Origin: Coffea arabica
Lineage: Eukaryota; Streptophyta; Magnoliopsida; Gentianales; Rubiaceae
Assembly: GCF_036785885.1 (NCBI RefSeq)
Contig: NC_092317.1
Location: 3,784,501 to 3,848,500, forward strand
Length of the DNA stretch: 64,000 nt
Direction: 5' to 3'
Shown here piece after piece: positions 24,861 through 40,200 of the stretch. Under the pieces are notes generated by a model. The model ran no database searches and had not been told where the DNA came from. It saw nothing but the letters and a program-made list of their open reading frames with translations. Position 1 is the stretch's first letter, and every line of letters starts with the position of its first letter. The translations under genes and the position numbers were made by a program.

Positions 24861-26482
24861 TGGCGATGCATTTTTGCCTGGAACGACCCCTTCCAAACTG
24901 TACAGTGTTTAAATCGAAATTATCTAGAATTGTTTTCTATCTAAGATAAGTTTCATTGATCTTTCTGAGGGATCCGATAAGCTCAAACAATAAACAAAAC
25001 CAAAAAAAAAGAAAAAGAAAAATTAAGAAATTGTTATGAACACAAAAAACAATAAGCCTTGGGCCCTTGACAGCTAATAAGACTACAAAGTTCAGATTTT
25101 GATAAAGTGAAAAACACATAAAGCCATTGTACTAGTGAGAGCAACTGCTTTCATTCTCCATCGCAAGACACCAAAACAAGAAAACGGGAAACAAAACGGG
25201 GAAGCGGACAATGTTTCGTGGAGACAATCTCAAGTTGTCTATACACAGACAAAACATGAATTTGGGTTCATCATTATGAAAGTTCTATGCTTTTCAGAAC
25301 TCAACGCGTCACAATCAGAGTCGACCGCTTCCGCATGTTTGGGCAAATTCTCGTACAGATGTCTTAATTCAATCCTTTCGGCTAAAGAACTCGTCCAGCA
25401 ACAATAATGGAGCTAATAAAACTATAAGTAAATCAGCACGCAGATGACCCCCAAAGAATCCAGGCAGCTTTAGAGCTTTAAGACGGATATAAGGTTTGGG
25501 AGACCTCGGTTTCATTTCACCAAGAATTAGGACCACATTTCCAATAACGCTATGATTTAAGTAACCCTGTGTATAAAAGGCAGTTATATTAGTATTATAA
25601 CTTAACTGGTTAGCTACCTTCTGAAAGTCCGGATGAGCTTTTCTTTTGGCACCATGCGGGAAAGCATGCTCAAAAGAAATTACATTCACAATTTTATAGC
25701 TAGGCAAACATACAGTATAAAGTAAGGGGAAAAGGGCACGAGATGCATGGCACAGAATGACCAAACGTGGCTTTCAGCTCCATATCCAAGGATCATTTCA
25801 ATATTCAATTGAAACGAATATCAGTCTTTTGCACATAAAGATACACCCAGAACTATTTTTATGTCCAAATTAATTTGTGCCACAACAAGAAATTAGACAA
25901 AAAGAAAGATGAGAATATGAAAGGAAAGTAACTCTGCCTACCGAGACATTTACTTGCAAGATTATCAGCTTTTTCATGTTTGCTATGACAAAAGTTTTAG
26001 GCCATTTCAAAGACATCATCAACAACATCAGACGGAGGTGCCTATACACCCGCAAGTGAGAAGACAGGTAACTGAAGGGATGTGGGAAGTACTTATTTTC
26101 TCTATGGTTTCATATTCACCAACCTTCTTCAGAACTGACAATTTCACGGGACATTTGGATGCAAAACTGATGTAACACAACAAACATAAAGAGGCGGAAA
26201 TCAGCATTTGGGAAAATCAAACTAGTCTGTGTCAACGGATAATTTCTCTCTAGCCAGCATAAAGTAATTGGACGGGCTTACATTTGACTAGGAATCTAAT
26301 AATTCATCGTTCATTTGAGTCTCATACAGCAATACTGTTATTATTCATACCGAAGTCGGCTCTTTGTCATGAACCACAAATATCACTGATACAAAGAAAC
26401 GTGCACAAACAGAAAACCCTAACTGTTAAATAGTTCGTTCTAGCAGTGCTGGTTTTGAATACAACACAGGCAATGCAGGCCG
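24861..26482. other. Convergent intergenic region between HLS1-like and ABCC13
   Basis: The two flanking genes end towards each other here (stops at 24860 plus and 26483 minus). I see no additional gene. The open frames at 25369-25764 and 25135-25407 have no family resemblance. The region should contain both 3' UTRs. Confidence 0.5.
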
Positions 26483-29400
26483 TCACATTTTCGATGCTTT
26501 TGCAAAACTTGAGAATCTGGATAAGTCATCATTTAGAAGACTATTTGGATTCCCTTGCTCAACCTAAAGAAGGATGAAGAAAGATTAGATTCATTTTTCT
26601 GAGTTTCCTATCAGGAAATTTAGATTTACAGAAAGAACCTGAGCATACCAGGATTCCTTGATCTAAAATCAGGATATTGTCCATGTTCATAACTGTTGAG
26701 ATACGATGTGCAATCGTAATTACTGTTAATCCTCGGCACTCACTAGCTATAGCGTTCTGTAGTTTTGCAGATGTTTGAGTGTCTATATTGGCAGTGCACT
26801 CATCCAAACATAACACCTGAAAGTTCAGTATCATCAGTACGCATACAAGTTCCTTCTAGCACACACACTCTCATTGTTCTACCTGAGAAGATTTGAGAAG
26901 TGCACGTGCAAGGCAAAGGAGCTGCCGTTGCCCCACAGAGAATGATATTCCGGACTCCTTTACATGCATGTCCAGCCCTCCCCCTGCTTCTACTTCTTGC
27001 TTTACGTGACATTTCTCGAGGATGTTCCAAATCATTCTATCATCGCTTATGTGCAATGGGTCTAGATTGTCCCTGAAAATTAATAATAATTGCAACAGTA
27101 TTGCTGAATAACATGTAAGTATTTTGGGGAGGGTTGAGTTGAGTGTTCAGATGGGAGGAATTGTAAGTAAGAAGTTTTGGTTTCAAAACCTCTCGTTTGC
27201 CAAAAAAAAAAAAAAAAAAAGGTATTGAAGGAACATCTACGTATGATAATTAACTTAGTGTACCTTAATGATCCTTCAAATAAGAATGGACTCTGGGGAA
27301 CGACAGCCAAATGAGAACGAAGGTCTCTTAGGGAAATCTCAGCTATATTAATTCCATCCACTAAAATACAACCTCCGCTGATTGGATTTAAGCGAAATAG
27401 GGCATTCAAAATGCTTGATTTTCCCGCACCTGTTCTTCCAATGACTCCAACCTGAATAATATAATATCAATCAGTGGCAGAACCAAGATTTAGCATTAGG
27501 AGAGGGGAGGGGGAGAGGTGGCGAATTGTAAAATAAAAGAATACGTAGAGGTTGTCCTAAAATATAAATTTTGTAGGTTTATATAGAACGTTAGTTTAAA
27601 ACTAAAAGCTTGAATTTTTATTACTACAAAGGATTGTTTCAAATGTAAACCAAATTCAATTAAATGTAGTTTTTCTTGAAGGGAAAGAAAAACTACAAAG
27701 GTGGACTAACCTGAGTTCCGCCTGTAATAATAAAAGACACACCACGTAATGCAGGAGGCAGAGAAGGCATATATCGGAGTGTCACATTCTGGAACTGGAT
27801 CTCCCCTTGAGATGGCCAATTCAGATACAATTGTTCGTCTCTAACTACTTCTTGAGGAATGTCCATATACTGAAATGAAAAGACAGAATGATAAATTCAA
27901 GTATGGAGATACATATATGTATGCTTCCTCTGTTTTAAACTAATTTACCTGAAGAACCCTCTCCACAGAAACCATCTCCTTCTCTGTTTCCGTGAAACTT
28001 GTCAAAAAGCTTCCGAGTAAAGATACGATCGGAGCTGCATATGAGAGAGCCAAGCCAACCTGATGTCAAGAGAGACATTGTAAATTAGTGTTTGCAGATT
28101 TTCGTCCAAACATCATGCTTGACATTTTCGTGAATAAGCAGAAAAATTAACATTGGATGCATAACTTTTAGGAAAAGAAGGCAAGCCAAAGCTCTAACAC
28201 TCACCAGCCCTGGAGTGCCTAAAGTGATGGGGAGAAGTCTCTGAGATCCAACAACAGACATCACAGCAACAAATGAGACAATAAAAGCTGCCAACAACTG
28301 AAATGAGTCATGGATTAAATTGACTTTAGCAGGTTGGAGTGATTGCAAGAGTCGTAAAAATATTAAAATGTTGAGCTGCAAAGTTCTGATGAATACAAGC
28401 GTATATTCAAAACATAAATTACAATCAAGCATTGGATTCTCCTTTCCGAACTATATTAAAAAAAAAATGTAATAAGACCTTGTACAAGTAATTGTCTAAT
28501 AAGAATTTCATGTATATACCTGAAGGCGCAGGGAAAGCCACAAACTTGCTGTCACCTCAGAGTAAGAAGTTCTTTGATATACTGTTATATGCTCAATGAA
28601 TCTGAGGAAGAAAAAGTCCTGGCCACAAAAACAAACAAATGACTTTTAGGTCTTTGTCATTGAATAACCAAAAAAAAACGTGTACTCATATAGAATCTAG
28701 AAACTAAAAGCAAATTCTTGAGTAATTAATGCATCAAAAGCCATTCAATCCCATTCTTCGAGGCCTTGCCAAGTACAGGAGATTTGATAATCAGGTCTAA
28801 ACATTACGTGAAGGATCTAATAGAACAATGGACTTAGATCATGCAACACTGACAGCAGTTAGTACCGAGATTTGGAACTTGCCAATACGCATTACCTCAG
28901 AGCTGAATGCCCTAATAGTTGATGCTCCATCCAGTGTCTCCGTGAATGATGCGTAAATTGGTGAGCGAGAAACACTATCCAGCCTTCGCAGCTCACGTGA
29001 TGTTGACCTGTAGTAGAACTGCAGACTTATGTTTAATTACGTTAAAATTGAATTATCTTCAATTAGAAATATTTTTTGGGTAACACTTAATTGTAGTCCA
29101 ATCCTCATCCTCATGAATAATATTTTTAGATGTTCATAAAGTAGATCATTTAGTTAAAATTACTAAAAGGTTCATCACATTCATATTAAGACTGCGATGA
29201 CATTCAATGTGATCACATTAAGTACAAAATTAGCAAGCATAGTTGAGAAAGTGCTTGAAGTGAAACTATATATGCTGCAAGCATTCAAATTTTTTCAGAT
29301 GAGCTGAAATACTTAACCCTGCTCCCGTGATGGAAAATACCAATTTTTTACTTCTTAAATTTCCAATTGTTAACTGCATTTTTAAACAGTAACTCTATGA

Positions 29401-32400
29401 TGGTTCCATTATTATGCCAACTACTTTTGCAGAAAATTATGAGCATTTGAAACTATCTACTTGAATACGTTCCTCCAGTTCAGCTAGTAAACATTGAGCT
29501 AATCTGATTTCCAGATCTTCCTCTCAGTCACAGCAAATTGTAAGCATAACTAGTTAGCTGAATTATGGCTCTCCAAAATAATAGTACAGAAGATAGGACA
29601 ATTACCTGTAATTTGCTGTATATGTACCAGAAAGGCAACAATACTAGCAAAAAGATGACCTGAAAATGAACTGAGCCTAGTAAAACAAATATTCCCACTT
29701 AACATTTTAAGTAAATCAAATCCATGTAACAGTAACAAAATAAAGTAAGAAGGATCTATAAGAAACTATTTCTGTACCTGCACATATGACAAGATTATAG
29801 CAATTCCCAACAGGCCAACAAAATTGGCCAGGAGAATGTTGAAAATAAATGGGAGAGAATCATCAATAGTATAAAGATCCGAAGAAAATCTGTGCAAACA
29901 AATTAGTTTTGTCAAACAATAGCAGTCTGGAATGTGTTATTTTAATTGATTAAGTCATGCTACCTGTTAAGTATTCTCCCACTAGGTGTCTGATCAAAGA
30001 AGCTAATACTTGCATTGATAAGCTTATTCAACAAGCGATCATGCATCTGGATGGCAGCATGTATGCCACCAAATGCAAATGAAAATGCCCTCACCAGAGT
30101 TAGTGTAGAATTCACCAAACAGAACATGCAGAGCATACCCTGCAATGCCAGTAAAAGTGTTCGAGTATGGTCAAATCTCAGATTCAACATAGTTTCACTT
30201 TAAACTTCAGTGAAACATTACCACAAAGGTTTAGCATACCAAAACCATGGAAAAGGGAAAGGCTTAAATCCAAACTCTTCCTATTTCCGTGTTTGTCACT
30301 TTATGTATTAGCACTCTTATTTCTCTGTATTAGAATTGGCATTGGCTGAAGGATGCTTTCTTCTATAATGATGAAGTAGGTGAGAACAGATTCATGCTAT
30401 CACACAGTGTCCAAGTACAACTTGGTTATTAATTTTTCAAACCACTGATCTGAGCCTTCCCAAGAATGAACTTTGCTTTGAAAGCAAAGCTCATGTTCTG
30501 GGGAAGAAGGGCAAATTCTTTATGATCAGGTGAAAAAGTTATTCCTTTTGAAATTCTTCAAATGAAAACAGTTGCACTACTATTCTCATAAGTGGAATAT
30601 AGAGATAGTTCTTATGTAGGTTATAACGCTCTGGTTGAAGTCACTTCTGCTAGACTAATAATGATACTAAGGAATTAAAAAATCACCAGATAAAATGTTG
30701 TCGAGTAGTCTTTCTGACTGCTTCCAGTTGTATCAACCCAATATGATAGCCACAAGTCATTTCCATTACGAGAAAATTGCATCAAAAGGGCCGACAAGCA
30801 TGTTAATATCGTAATGAACCAACCAGCAAATTCTGCATAATTTCTGTGAAGACAGAATTAATAGATTGTCAAGTTGCTCACAGACAAAAAAAAAGGTAAT
30901 ATTGTAATAAGACCCAACGGAAAATTCTGCATAACTTCGGTAAAAGACAGGAGAAATAAATCAACTTGCAGTTCTCAATTTCTTCATTGCAGTGTACAAT
31001 CATGGAAATAGTCACGCACTTGTATACAAGAAGTTCAACTCTCCCTTCTTTCCTCGTCTCAGCATCAATAGTCCCTTGAACTCCTTCCAAATTGTAGGAA
31101 TTGTCCACCTCTACTCCTCCTTCGGCTTCTACAGAGATAGATGACCTTTCCCCTACTTGAACTTCGGAGGAAATACTACAGTTGTCTATAGAGGGAAATG
31201 CCAAATAGGAAGAAACCTTTAAGTCAGATGGAGTTCCCACCCACTTCACTCTTCCCTTGTCCATTTCAACCACCATATCAGCAGCATATATTGCCTGTAA
31301 TTCAAAATACAAGATGCCAAATATTATTCACCCTTAAGAGCTTAAGTGCTTCTAATTGATGATACATGCAAATAGAGATGCCAAGACAGAGAATATTTTA
31401 AGGAAATTCACTAAATTCATCAATACAACTTTTACCTCATCATGATGATCAGCAGAATTTTCAGAAAAATTGAATACACTTTAAACAGTTTACGAGCACA
31501 ACCAATAAAGGGATCATGATTTCCTTCTAGAATAGCACACGCATAACAAAAAAATCCTACCAAAATTTACGCACTTTATATTTATATGAAGGGCCTGGCA
31601 TTGGCGACCCTCTTCCCTGTGGATGCTACAATTACTCGTCCTATAATGTTGTAGCTAGAACAGAGAAAATTTCTGGGCAGACCCATTGGTTTGTTACAAT
31701 AATAGGAAAAAACACATACACCAACTTAGATAGCTACAAAATAGACAGAGATAGATAGATGTGAGAAAGAGACGGTAATAAAACCTGAATGTTATGTGTG
31801 CATAGAATGCGTGTCTGCAGGTTCATAAGAGGGCCAAGAATGGCATTATGCAAAATTGAGCAGGCAACATGAGCATCTACTGCACTCAGAACATCATCAA
31901 GCATGTATATATCAGAGGCACAATAGAGAGCCCTGTTGGTCAAAAGGAGTACCAGAGATCAGACCCAGTACCATGATTGCTTCAAATATTTCCATAGGAC
32001 ATGCTGATTACAACAGATTCAAGATACTTGTCTACCTGGCAAGTGCAAGACGTGCTCTCTGGCCACCTGACAGGTTAATTCCTTTCTCTCCGATACAGGC
32101 CATATCACCTCCAATCATCAAGGAGATATCAACATCAAGTGTACAAGCGTGTAATACATCTGAGTACCTGATCCAAGAAATGATGCAAAAGGTAAATAAT
32201 ATAAGAAGCCCTCCATGAAAGAAATTAAAATACAATTTAGTCACACAGGAGCACAGGCAGTCAGATTTCTATAAAGCAGAAGACTAAGTTAAACATGCGG
32301 TAAACACAATGTTACCAAAAAGAAACTGAAAAAGAATTCAGCTTTTTCCATTGAAAGTTATGAGGTTACCTTGTTGAGTTGTAATTCCTCCCAAACAAAA

Positions 32401-34172
32401 TATTATCACGGATGGTTCCAGAGAGAATCCAAGGTATCTGTTGCAAAAGAAGATAGGATAAGAAGTTTTCTTAATCATTGTAGTTACAACATGCCAATAG
32501 AGGGACAACTTTGTCAACCTGCGGTACATAAGTTGTGGATCCATTCAGATGTATTGATCCAATAACAAGTCTCATTTCTCCTAAAATCAAATTTAGCACG
32601 GATGATTTACCTGATCCAACCTGCAACAAGCACATATTCTCTTTGAGAATATTAAATAGTATCGACATTGGAACATGAAAGGAAAGTATAATCACTGTAT
32701 CATGTGTTTCATTTTAGATGTAAAATTGAAGCAAAAAAGTTTGTTGACGTATTCCAACCATGGTTCCAAGACTCGGCCGAGTCGTCACCGTCTCGGGCCC
32801 TCCCAATACGATACCGGGAAGATACGATTTCGAGATACTTGACTCGCCGAGATGTCACCGTGAAGGGTTGAAACGGCTGAGTCACACCGAATCCCTCTGA
32901 GTCATCCCGAGTCAACTCGAATTTTTATTATTTTTACTAATTTTTTAATTATTTTTGTTTATCATATTTTTTACAATTTTTAGAATATTAAATATTTCAA
33001 AAATTCGCGTCACGTCAAGACCGCGACCGATATACCGAGACTGATGTGAAATGATCCGGGCCACGACCGCGACCGCAACTTTGAACCATGGTGGCAACAG
33101 CAATGCCAACCTGCACTATGGCTTGTTTCAAATTACCCTGATTCCAACCCTTGCCATATTTTTCCAAGGATCTACCAAGGTGTATGCAATTCATAAGAAA
33201 ACATGAATAGATGCTGAACAGCTCATCTACATGAAGCAATACTACATGATATTACTCTCTAAAAGGAAGATTATGAGTAAAGCCGAAGTGGAGAGTCAGA
33301 AATAGAAAGTAAATTTATTTGTGGCAACAAATCTGACCTCTCCAATAACAGCAACCAGGTAACCTTTTGGTATTTGAAGAGTAACATTGTCCAAAATCAA
33401 ACTCAAATCTTTTTCATCACTGCTTGACCATGTTGAACATGCATCACAAATGATGACAGCCATGTTTTCAGGATTTCCTGAAGGATATCCTTTCTTCTCC
33501 ATCCCAAGTTCACACTCAGAACTGGACAAATATTTGCTCAACCTCCGAGAAGATATAAAAGCCTGGATCATAACATGAGAAAGTAACTAATCTGAAGGTC
33601 TACAAAATACAAAGATGACAATTGAAGTCAAGACAGAAGGCAGTACTCACATCAATTAGCCCATTAATGACCCAAGGAAATGAGTTTAGTGGGGAGATTA
33701 AATTGTTAAATAATGCAAGGCAAGTGAAAACCTGAAAAGTAATGCTGAAATATGAGAACGATCAAATTGCTAACAAGATATAAGTTCACCCCGTATACAC
33801 CATGAATTTAGCAAACAGGGATACTACCGTTGCCGCATCAAGCTGATGTCCCATCAAAGTGTAAAGTCCAAAGGTGAACAAAGAGAAAAGGGTTGGTGTA
33901 GTTGCCCAAAAAAATACACACCACGCGTCCAAGTATTTCCTGGTCTAGCAAAAAAGACAACAGGCTTTGAGGTGCAAAGAAGAAAGCCCAAGTTCCATAT
34001 TACTGTACAATTAGAATATTCAGGTTCCTTACTGATAAGTATTTCACTTCCAATGCTCTTGTCTTCATCAACCAGCTAGCAAATATAAGCTCCCAGCTGT
34101 ACATTTTCAAAGTCCGAATGTATGTGAAGAGTTCAGCCGTCCTCCTAATTCTGCAAAACAAATATATATATA

Positions 34173-34210
<38 letters not shown>

Positions 34211-37200
34211 AGTGCACTTCAAAGATGTTGTTAATGACTTAGACCAGCAGAAATTCTGGAAAGCAATGAGGGCAACAAATATCTTCTTATATCACCCCCC
34301 CCCCCAAAACAAAAACCAATACAGTTAAACCTTGGCATATGTCTGCATCCACATCAAACATCAAAGAGAGGGTCAGGGTGCAACACTTGGTGGGAAACAA
34401 GAAAACCAATTTCACTTTTACAAACTTTTAAACAAATTGCAATGAATTAGAAGAATAAAAAATTGTACACATACCTTTCATCCTTCTGTTCCATCATGCT
34501 TCTTGTAGCCTTTGCAATTAGTTGAGCAATCCATTTATTGACTGCATATAAGTCAATATAACCAAGTTTTATCGTCTGCAGAATTCAGAATGACTTCTTG
34601 GTGGACTTGTCATACACTACAAAATCCTGCTGAATATATGCTTTTCAAGCATGGAGATAAAAGAAATTCTCTTGGATTCTTAGAATATTATTTTACTCAA
34701 CTATTACACCTATCAACAAGGTCAACTATTTTTAAGCGTTCAACTACATTGATTTATTAACAGACATTAGTATTACATATTCTTCAGCATTATTCTCTTG
34801 GGGTAATTTCTTAGTTGTATAACATACTCCAAAGCATGCTGCTTACTCTGTCAAGCAATTTCACTGAAGAAGTAACAAAATTCTCAATATGTACAAATAT
34901 GTGCGAGTACAGAAAAGTATCGAATTGGACACAAAATATGCCCACATCATAGCAAATTTACCCAACCAAAAAAAAATTTTAATCAGATACCAGTCCAAAA
35001 TATACTCACCCGGTATTAGCAGAATGGTTATTGCTATTCCAGAAAGAAATGCAAACTTGACTTGTACGTAGAGTAGATATAGAGCTATTCCAATTTGCAG
35101 CGGCAAGCTGACAAATCACATGACAGTCAAACCATTTAAAGATTAAGAAGAAAGCAATGGTGCTTATAAACATAAAAAAGCTATTAACTGTTGTTAATCC
35201 CTCTAATTAACGAAAGACATTAATGCTCAACCGACTCAATTCTAATAATATTTAAAAACTTATGAAGGACTTGAATATCTGAGTGTTTAAATGAAATGAA
35301 GAGTTCAGAATGTACTAAGTTGAGCATCTAACAGATTGCTTGTCAGAATGTTTAAAACGGTTTAATAGACTGCTTGTTATCTGCCGATGTCTATTATTAA
35401 AAGAAAATAAAAACATTTATGCCGCACTTAGTAACAAAAAATTCTTTAGAATTTTCTCATTTGATCAGAACTGATTGAATCTGTTCAAAAAGACCATTAA
35501 AAAAAAGGGTTCTATGAAAGTTTTAATATGGGCAAAACTTTTCCAGTTTCCTTGAAGAAACGTTTGACAAATGATACAACTTCGCCAAAGGTGTAAACAA
35601 GCAACAGCTGTACAATGTTTATAGTAACACGAGTATATAACTGAAACATATCACCCGATATAGACAAAAGCATAGAAATAGGACCTCCATATATCATGGA
35701 AACTGTTGCAAAGGTTGACAGTTCTATCAGCATCAACAGACATGAATGTTTGAATCTCCCCTTCAGAAAATTTTGACCTCTCTGCAAGTCTAACATGAAG
35801 ACACTGGAAAGTTGCAAGAGATGTCAATATTAACATTCTATATATATATATATATATTGCAAGAGATGTCAATATTAACATTATATATATACATATATAT
35901 ATATATTAACTTTGGAGAAAAATCGTTAAATGAAGCAAGAAACGTGTAAATTATATGGGTGGAAACATCTTACAAACAAAAAGCCTTCTTTTTTTTTTTT
36001 TTTTGGTTCAGGGAGAGGTCTTCTGTATCCTCATTAGACATAAGTTGAGACACCATTTCTTTTCGCAGTAAAGTTAATGAATCAAGAATATGTCTCATTG
36101 GACAGAGCTTGTACTAATTAATAAACATTCTATCCAGACAGATAAGAGAGAATAATCAACATACAGACTACCTAGCTAGTACAAGTTGATTACTAAGATA
36201 AACTAAGATATTACCTTATGGTAAATAATAGTCATAATGCTAGAGCGCAGCTTCAGCTTGAGTTTGGAAAGATGAAAAGTATATTGTGTATCAAGGAAGG
36301 ATCTGCACCACACAAGATAATCATAAATATCATCCACGGGTAGTTAGTTGTCAGTGGAACAGATTGGATGAAGAGCACCACAAAGCTCCAGCAGATTTGG
36401 TTAATGTATGCATTCATTAAAAAAATAAACAAAAAATAAATAAATAAAGAAGAAGAAGTAGAAGAAGAAGAGTAAAGGCAAACTTCAATTAGGAGGGATG
36501 TTAATTTGAATCATGAAGCATTTACACAAATTTTTCCAATTTAAATACATACCCAAATAACGGATATAATAAATATATGTAGCTCAAGAAGAAAATAAAA
36601 ATGACTTAACAAACATTACCAAATTTAAAGAGTGAGAATTACTTCAAAATAGAGGCTAGGCCCAAGGATATAGCAAAAATGTAGCCATGATAGTGGTCAG
36701 AACCTGTAAACCAAAAATTTCCTCTCCGTGAATACATAATTATAGCAGGTCAAGTCTCCTGTATAGGTAAGCATGTAACTAAGCAAATTTTGGACAAATT
36801 CCTATCACAGACTCTATATGAAAATTGAAATTTTGCTCTCATACTTATGCACCAAATTATTGCTCCATCCAATCCAGGACTCCACATGTAATTCACTTCA
36901 AATAGTCCTCATTGGTTTCATCCCTATATGGCATAACTTGCTTGAAGCTTAAGATATAAGCAACCCTCAGTGCCTTTCTTATGTAACCCATCAATCTTCC
37001 AATTTAATCTCCGACACCTTTAATTTTTACTTCATGAGGGATTGGAATGCAAATCAATTAGACTTCTCTTGCCAAATGGCTTCTATGTAGATTAACAGTT
37101 ACAAGGGTGTTTGTTCAACATACTGACGAATCAGAAATAAAATCAATACAATAATTCATGTTCATCTCTGTCTTCTCGAATACCATGTTCATAGCATGAT

Positions 37201-40200
37201 AATGTACCAATTGAAGTGCAAACCTTGCTGAAGAAATCGAATCAACTTATTGAGAAGCACGGGTCCCACAAAACCTAGACAATCATTAATCACCTGCAAA
37301 GGTACATAATACTTGTGATGGTACTTTGAAGTTGATGAACCCATATATGAGCCTTTTTCTTAATCCAGTTCACTCCAAATTCGATAAACAAACATTATGA
37401 GATAATTGAATAAGCCCCCAAATCAACGTTGCCTAGAGTACAAAGAAATATATTGAACCAGTTGAATTCCTTAGAAATTAATTCCTCATCTGCTTATTCA
37501 GTGTAACAATAGCATTCATCTACAAATTACAAAAATAAGAATGAAACATGCTGTTTTCTTACCAATGCTCCTGGTATATCACCAAAAGAAGTACCTTTAG
37601 AAAACCTAGATGAAAGTATGGCCACCCATATGCACAACAAATTGCTTTGAGTAAAGAAGGGTGAGAAGAATTTTTTCTTTGTTGAGCTTCCCAGCATTGC
37701 TGTAATATTTGATGGCAAGAAGAAGGATTCAAATTGTCTGGCAAATTGAGCAAATCATTTGAGTCAAGCTGTCTCTCTACACCACATGCCATTAAAGTGT
37801 CAATGGTTTTGAAAGTTATAAGGTGCCAAAAGTTGCACATAAGTCCCTACAAGAACAATGTAATTTTTAGATCAGTCTACAACATCGTGACAATTAAAAG
37901 GGGCTGATGAAATGAACTAGAAAAGAGTAGCAAAGGGATAATTGTGTTGGGAACAAATAATTTTATAGCCGTACATAGACAATAGTTAATCACAGAATCC
38001 TGCCAATCTGGGCATAGAAGGATGACAAATTTACAAGAATTAAACCTTATGACATCTTAAAGATCAAAGAGAAAGAGAGAGATTAATTTAGAGAATATGA
38101 ATCAGAACAAAATGATCAACTGTTAAATGTAAGAAAAGCTTGGTTTGAATGCTTTTAGATATAGTAGAAGACAGTGCTATCTGAATTTGAGGACATGAGA
38201 TAGGTTGTATTGTATGATCAACTAATACTATCAATTGATGAGATTCCACACAGTTTTAGTGGATAAGATCTTGTTCCACCATTTAAATCCTTTTGGGGAT
38301 GCCTAAATCAAATATGAATTGATACTATGCTATAATCTGCATGCATTGCCTAAATTAATTTATCATTCTGTTTGATGCTTCCGCTAAATAATAGGAACGA
38401 TTAGACTCACATATTACTAGCGAAATCATGGAAAAGATTTGGTCAAACTCAAAAGAACTTTACCAGGAAAAAACAATGCAAGTAACTTACAAAGCTTATC
38501 AGAAGTTCTAAGAGATAAAACCATCACAATGTCACAAAGAACATTCTGTCTAAGACACCATTAACTTGATTAAAAGCTTCTACAGATGTCATCCATCTAG
38601 CAAGCAATCTAAACTTTGCCTACAAATCATAGTTAAGTTTTCCTTCCAAGCATACAGTACAAGACACCAATAACTTGATTAAAAGCTTCTACAGATGTCA
38701 TACGTCTAGCGAGCAATCTAAACTTTGCCTAAAAATCATAGTTTTCCTTCCAAGCATGCTGGTGCACAATTGAGAGCAATAATTAGCATTATCCAATTAC
38801 CAGAAGCAACCCAATATAACAAGCTCTGCTAAAGGATGGATTCTAGATTGCAGTAATTACATTCTTTCAAACTCAGAGAGTTTGTCCTCGGAAACACAAA
38901 TTCAAAGAGACAAGTTAAAGTAACGACAAGTACTCTGAGGTCCAATGGATGAAAATGATATCAAGTTGTCTTTTATTTGCGTGACTAAATAGGGAGGAGA
39001 TCGTCACATTAACATTTTAAAGAATATGAAAGGTAAAAATAGTACATACTGGGAATTTTGGGTGACCTTCTTTGACATCAATCTTGCAAGGAAGAAGTGG
39101 TTCTTCCATGGAATTACTCCTTCACGAAGTAAACACTTGATATAAGGAAAGCACAAATGACATGATAAATACTATCTGAAGACACAGTAAATCAGAAAGT
39201 AGCAACTCTGGATACTGAAAGTTTCTTGATAACATAATGCAACAGATATTAATCATTCTGTGCAAACAAAGTAGGATGAAAGGAATAAGATGAAGATGAG
39301 ACATAAATGGAATTAAATGCTTATCTTGTTTGGGAAGATGTAACATTTCTGGAAACCTACAAAGGTTTCCGTTGCTACTACTTTCTCTTGGACTCTGAGT
39401 TTCAGAAGTCAGTGTTCACATAAAATATTATGCTTCCTTAGTCTCCAAAACTAGAGCTTAGACATACTAAAACACAAAATATTGAGAATCAGGCAGGGCT
39501 CAGCGCTCATTTTTATTCCATAAATAGAGAATATCAAGCAGGGTACTTTTGCCAAACCCTCCAAGCCATCATAATTATGTAGGCAGTGTGTCCTACTCTT
39601 TCAGGTTTTCTACTGAAAACTTTAGGTTCTTCTAATATTCCATGTTGCTGAATCGAATGAGTCATTTAACAGTGAATTGAAGTCAACCTAAAGCATAACA
39701 TGCCAAAGTCCTCGACTCCTGAAGGCACAGTTAACATGTACCTTTTCATTCATCTAAACTTCCAGCTAACTACTCAATACAGTTATGACAGATAAGATCA
39801 TAAAGAGACAAAAAACAATAATCAGTTCCAACCGGAGAAGGAACATATACTTTCTGAAAGACTTATCCAGATGGCTAGAAAATTCACAACATATACGCAA
39901 GTGAAATTACCTGCCTCTGTAAGATGCCCATTTTATCCTCATGATGTTAATCAAGATCCCAAACATGATATCCAGTAAAGCAAGAGAGCTCTCCCTAAGA
40001 CATCTGAAAGCCTGTCACCATCAAGTGAGACCAGATTTCATAAATAAGTACTTTATGATAAACATGAGTCATAAGCAACATATAAAGCATTTGTCTTGGT
40101 ACACTACAGTATTGCAACAATAGTAAACAACGTTAATTGTACATTTTTGTTCATGGTAACATAGTGGATCCAACAAGAAGATACTTTAATCGCACATACA

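Noticed and set aside
32709-33239. Minus-strand open frames across the CG-rich block in the ABCC13 intron
   Set aside because: They arise from the inserted repeat and neighbouring intron; exons 18 and 19 join directly to rebuild Walker A, so nothing from this block is needed.
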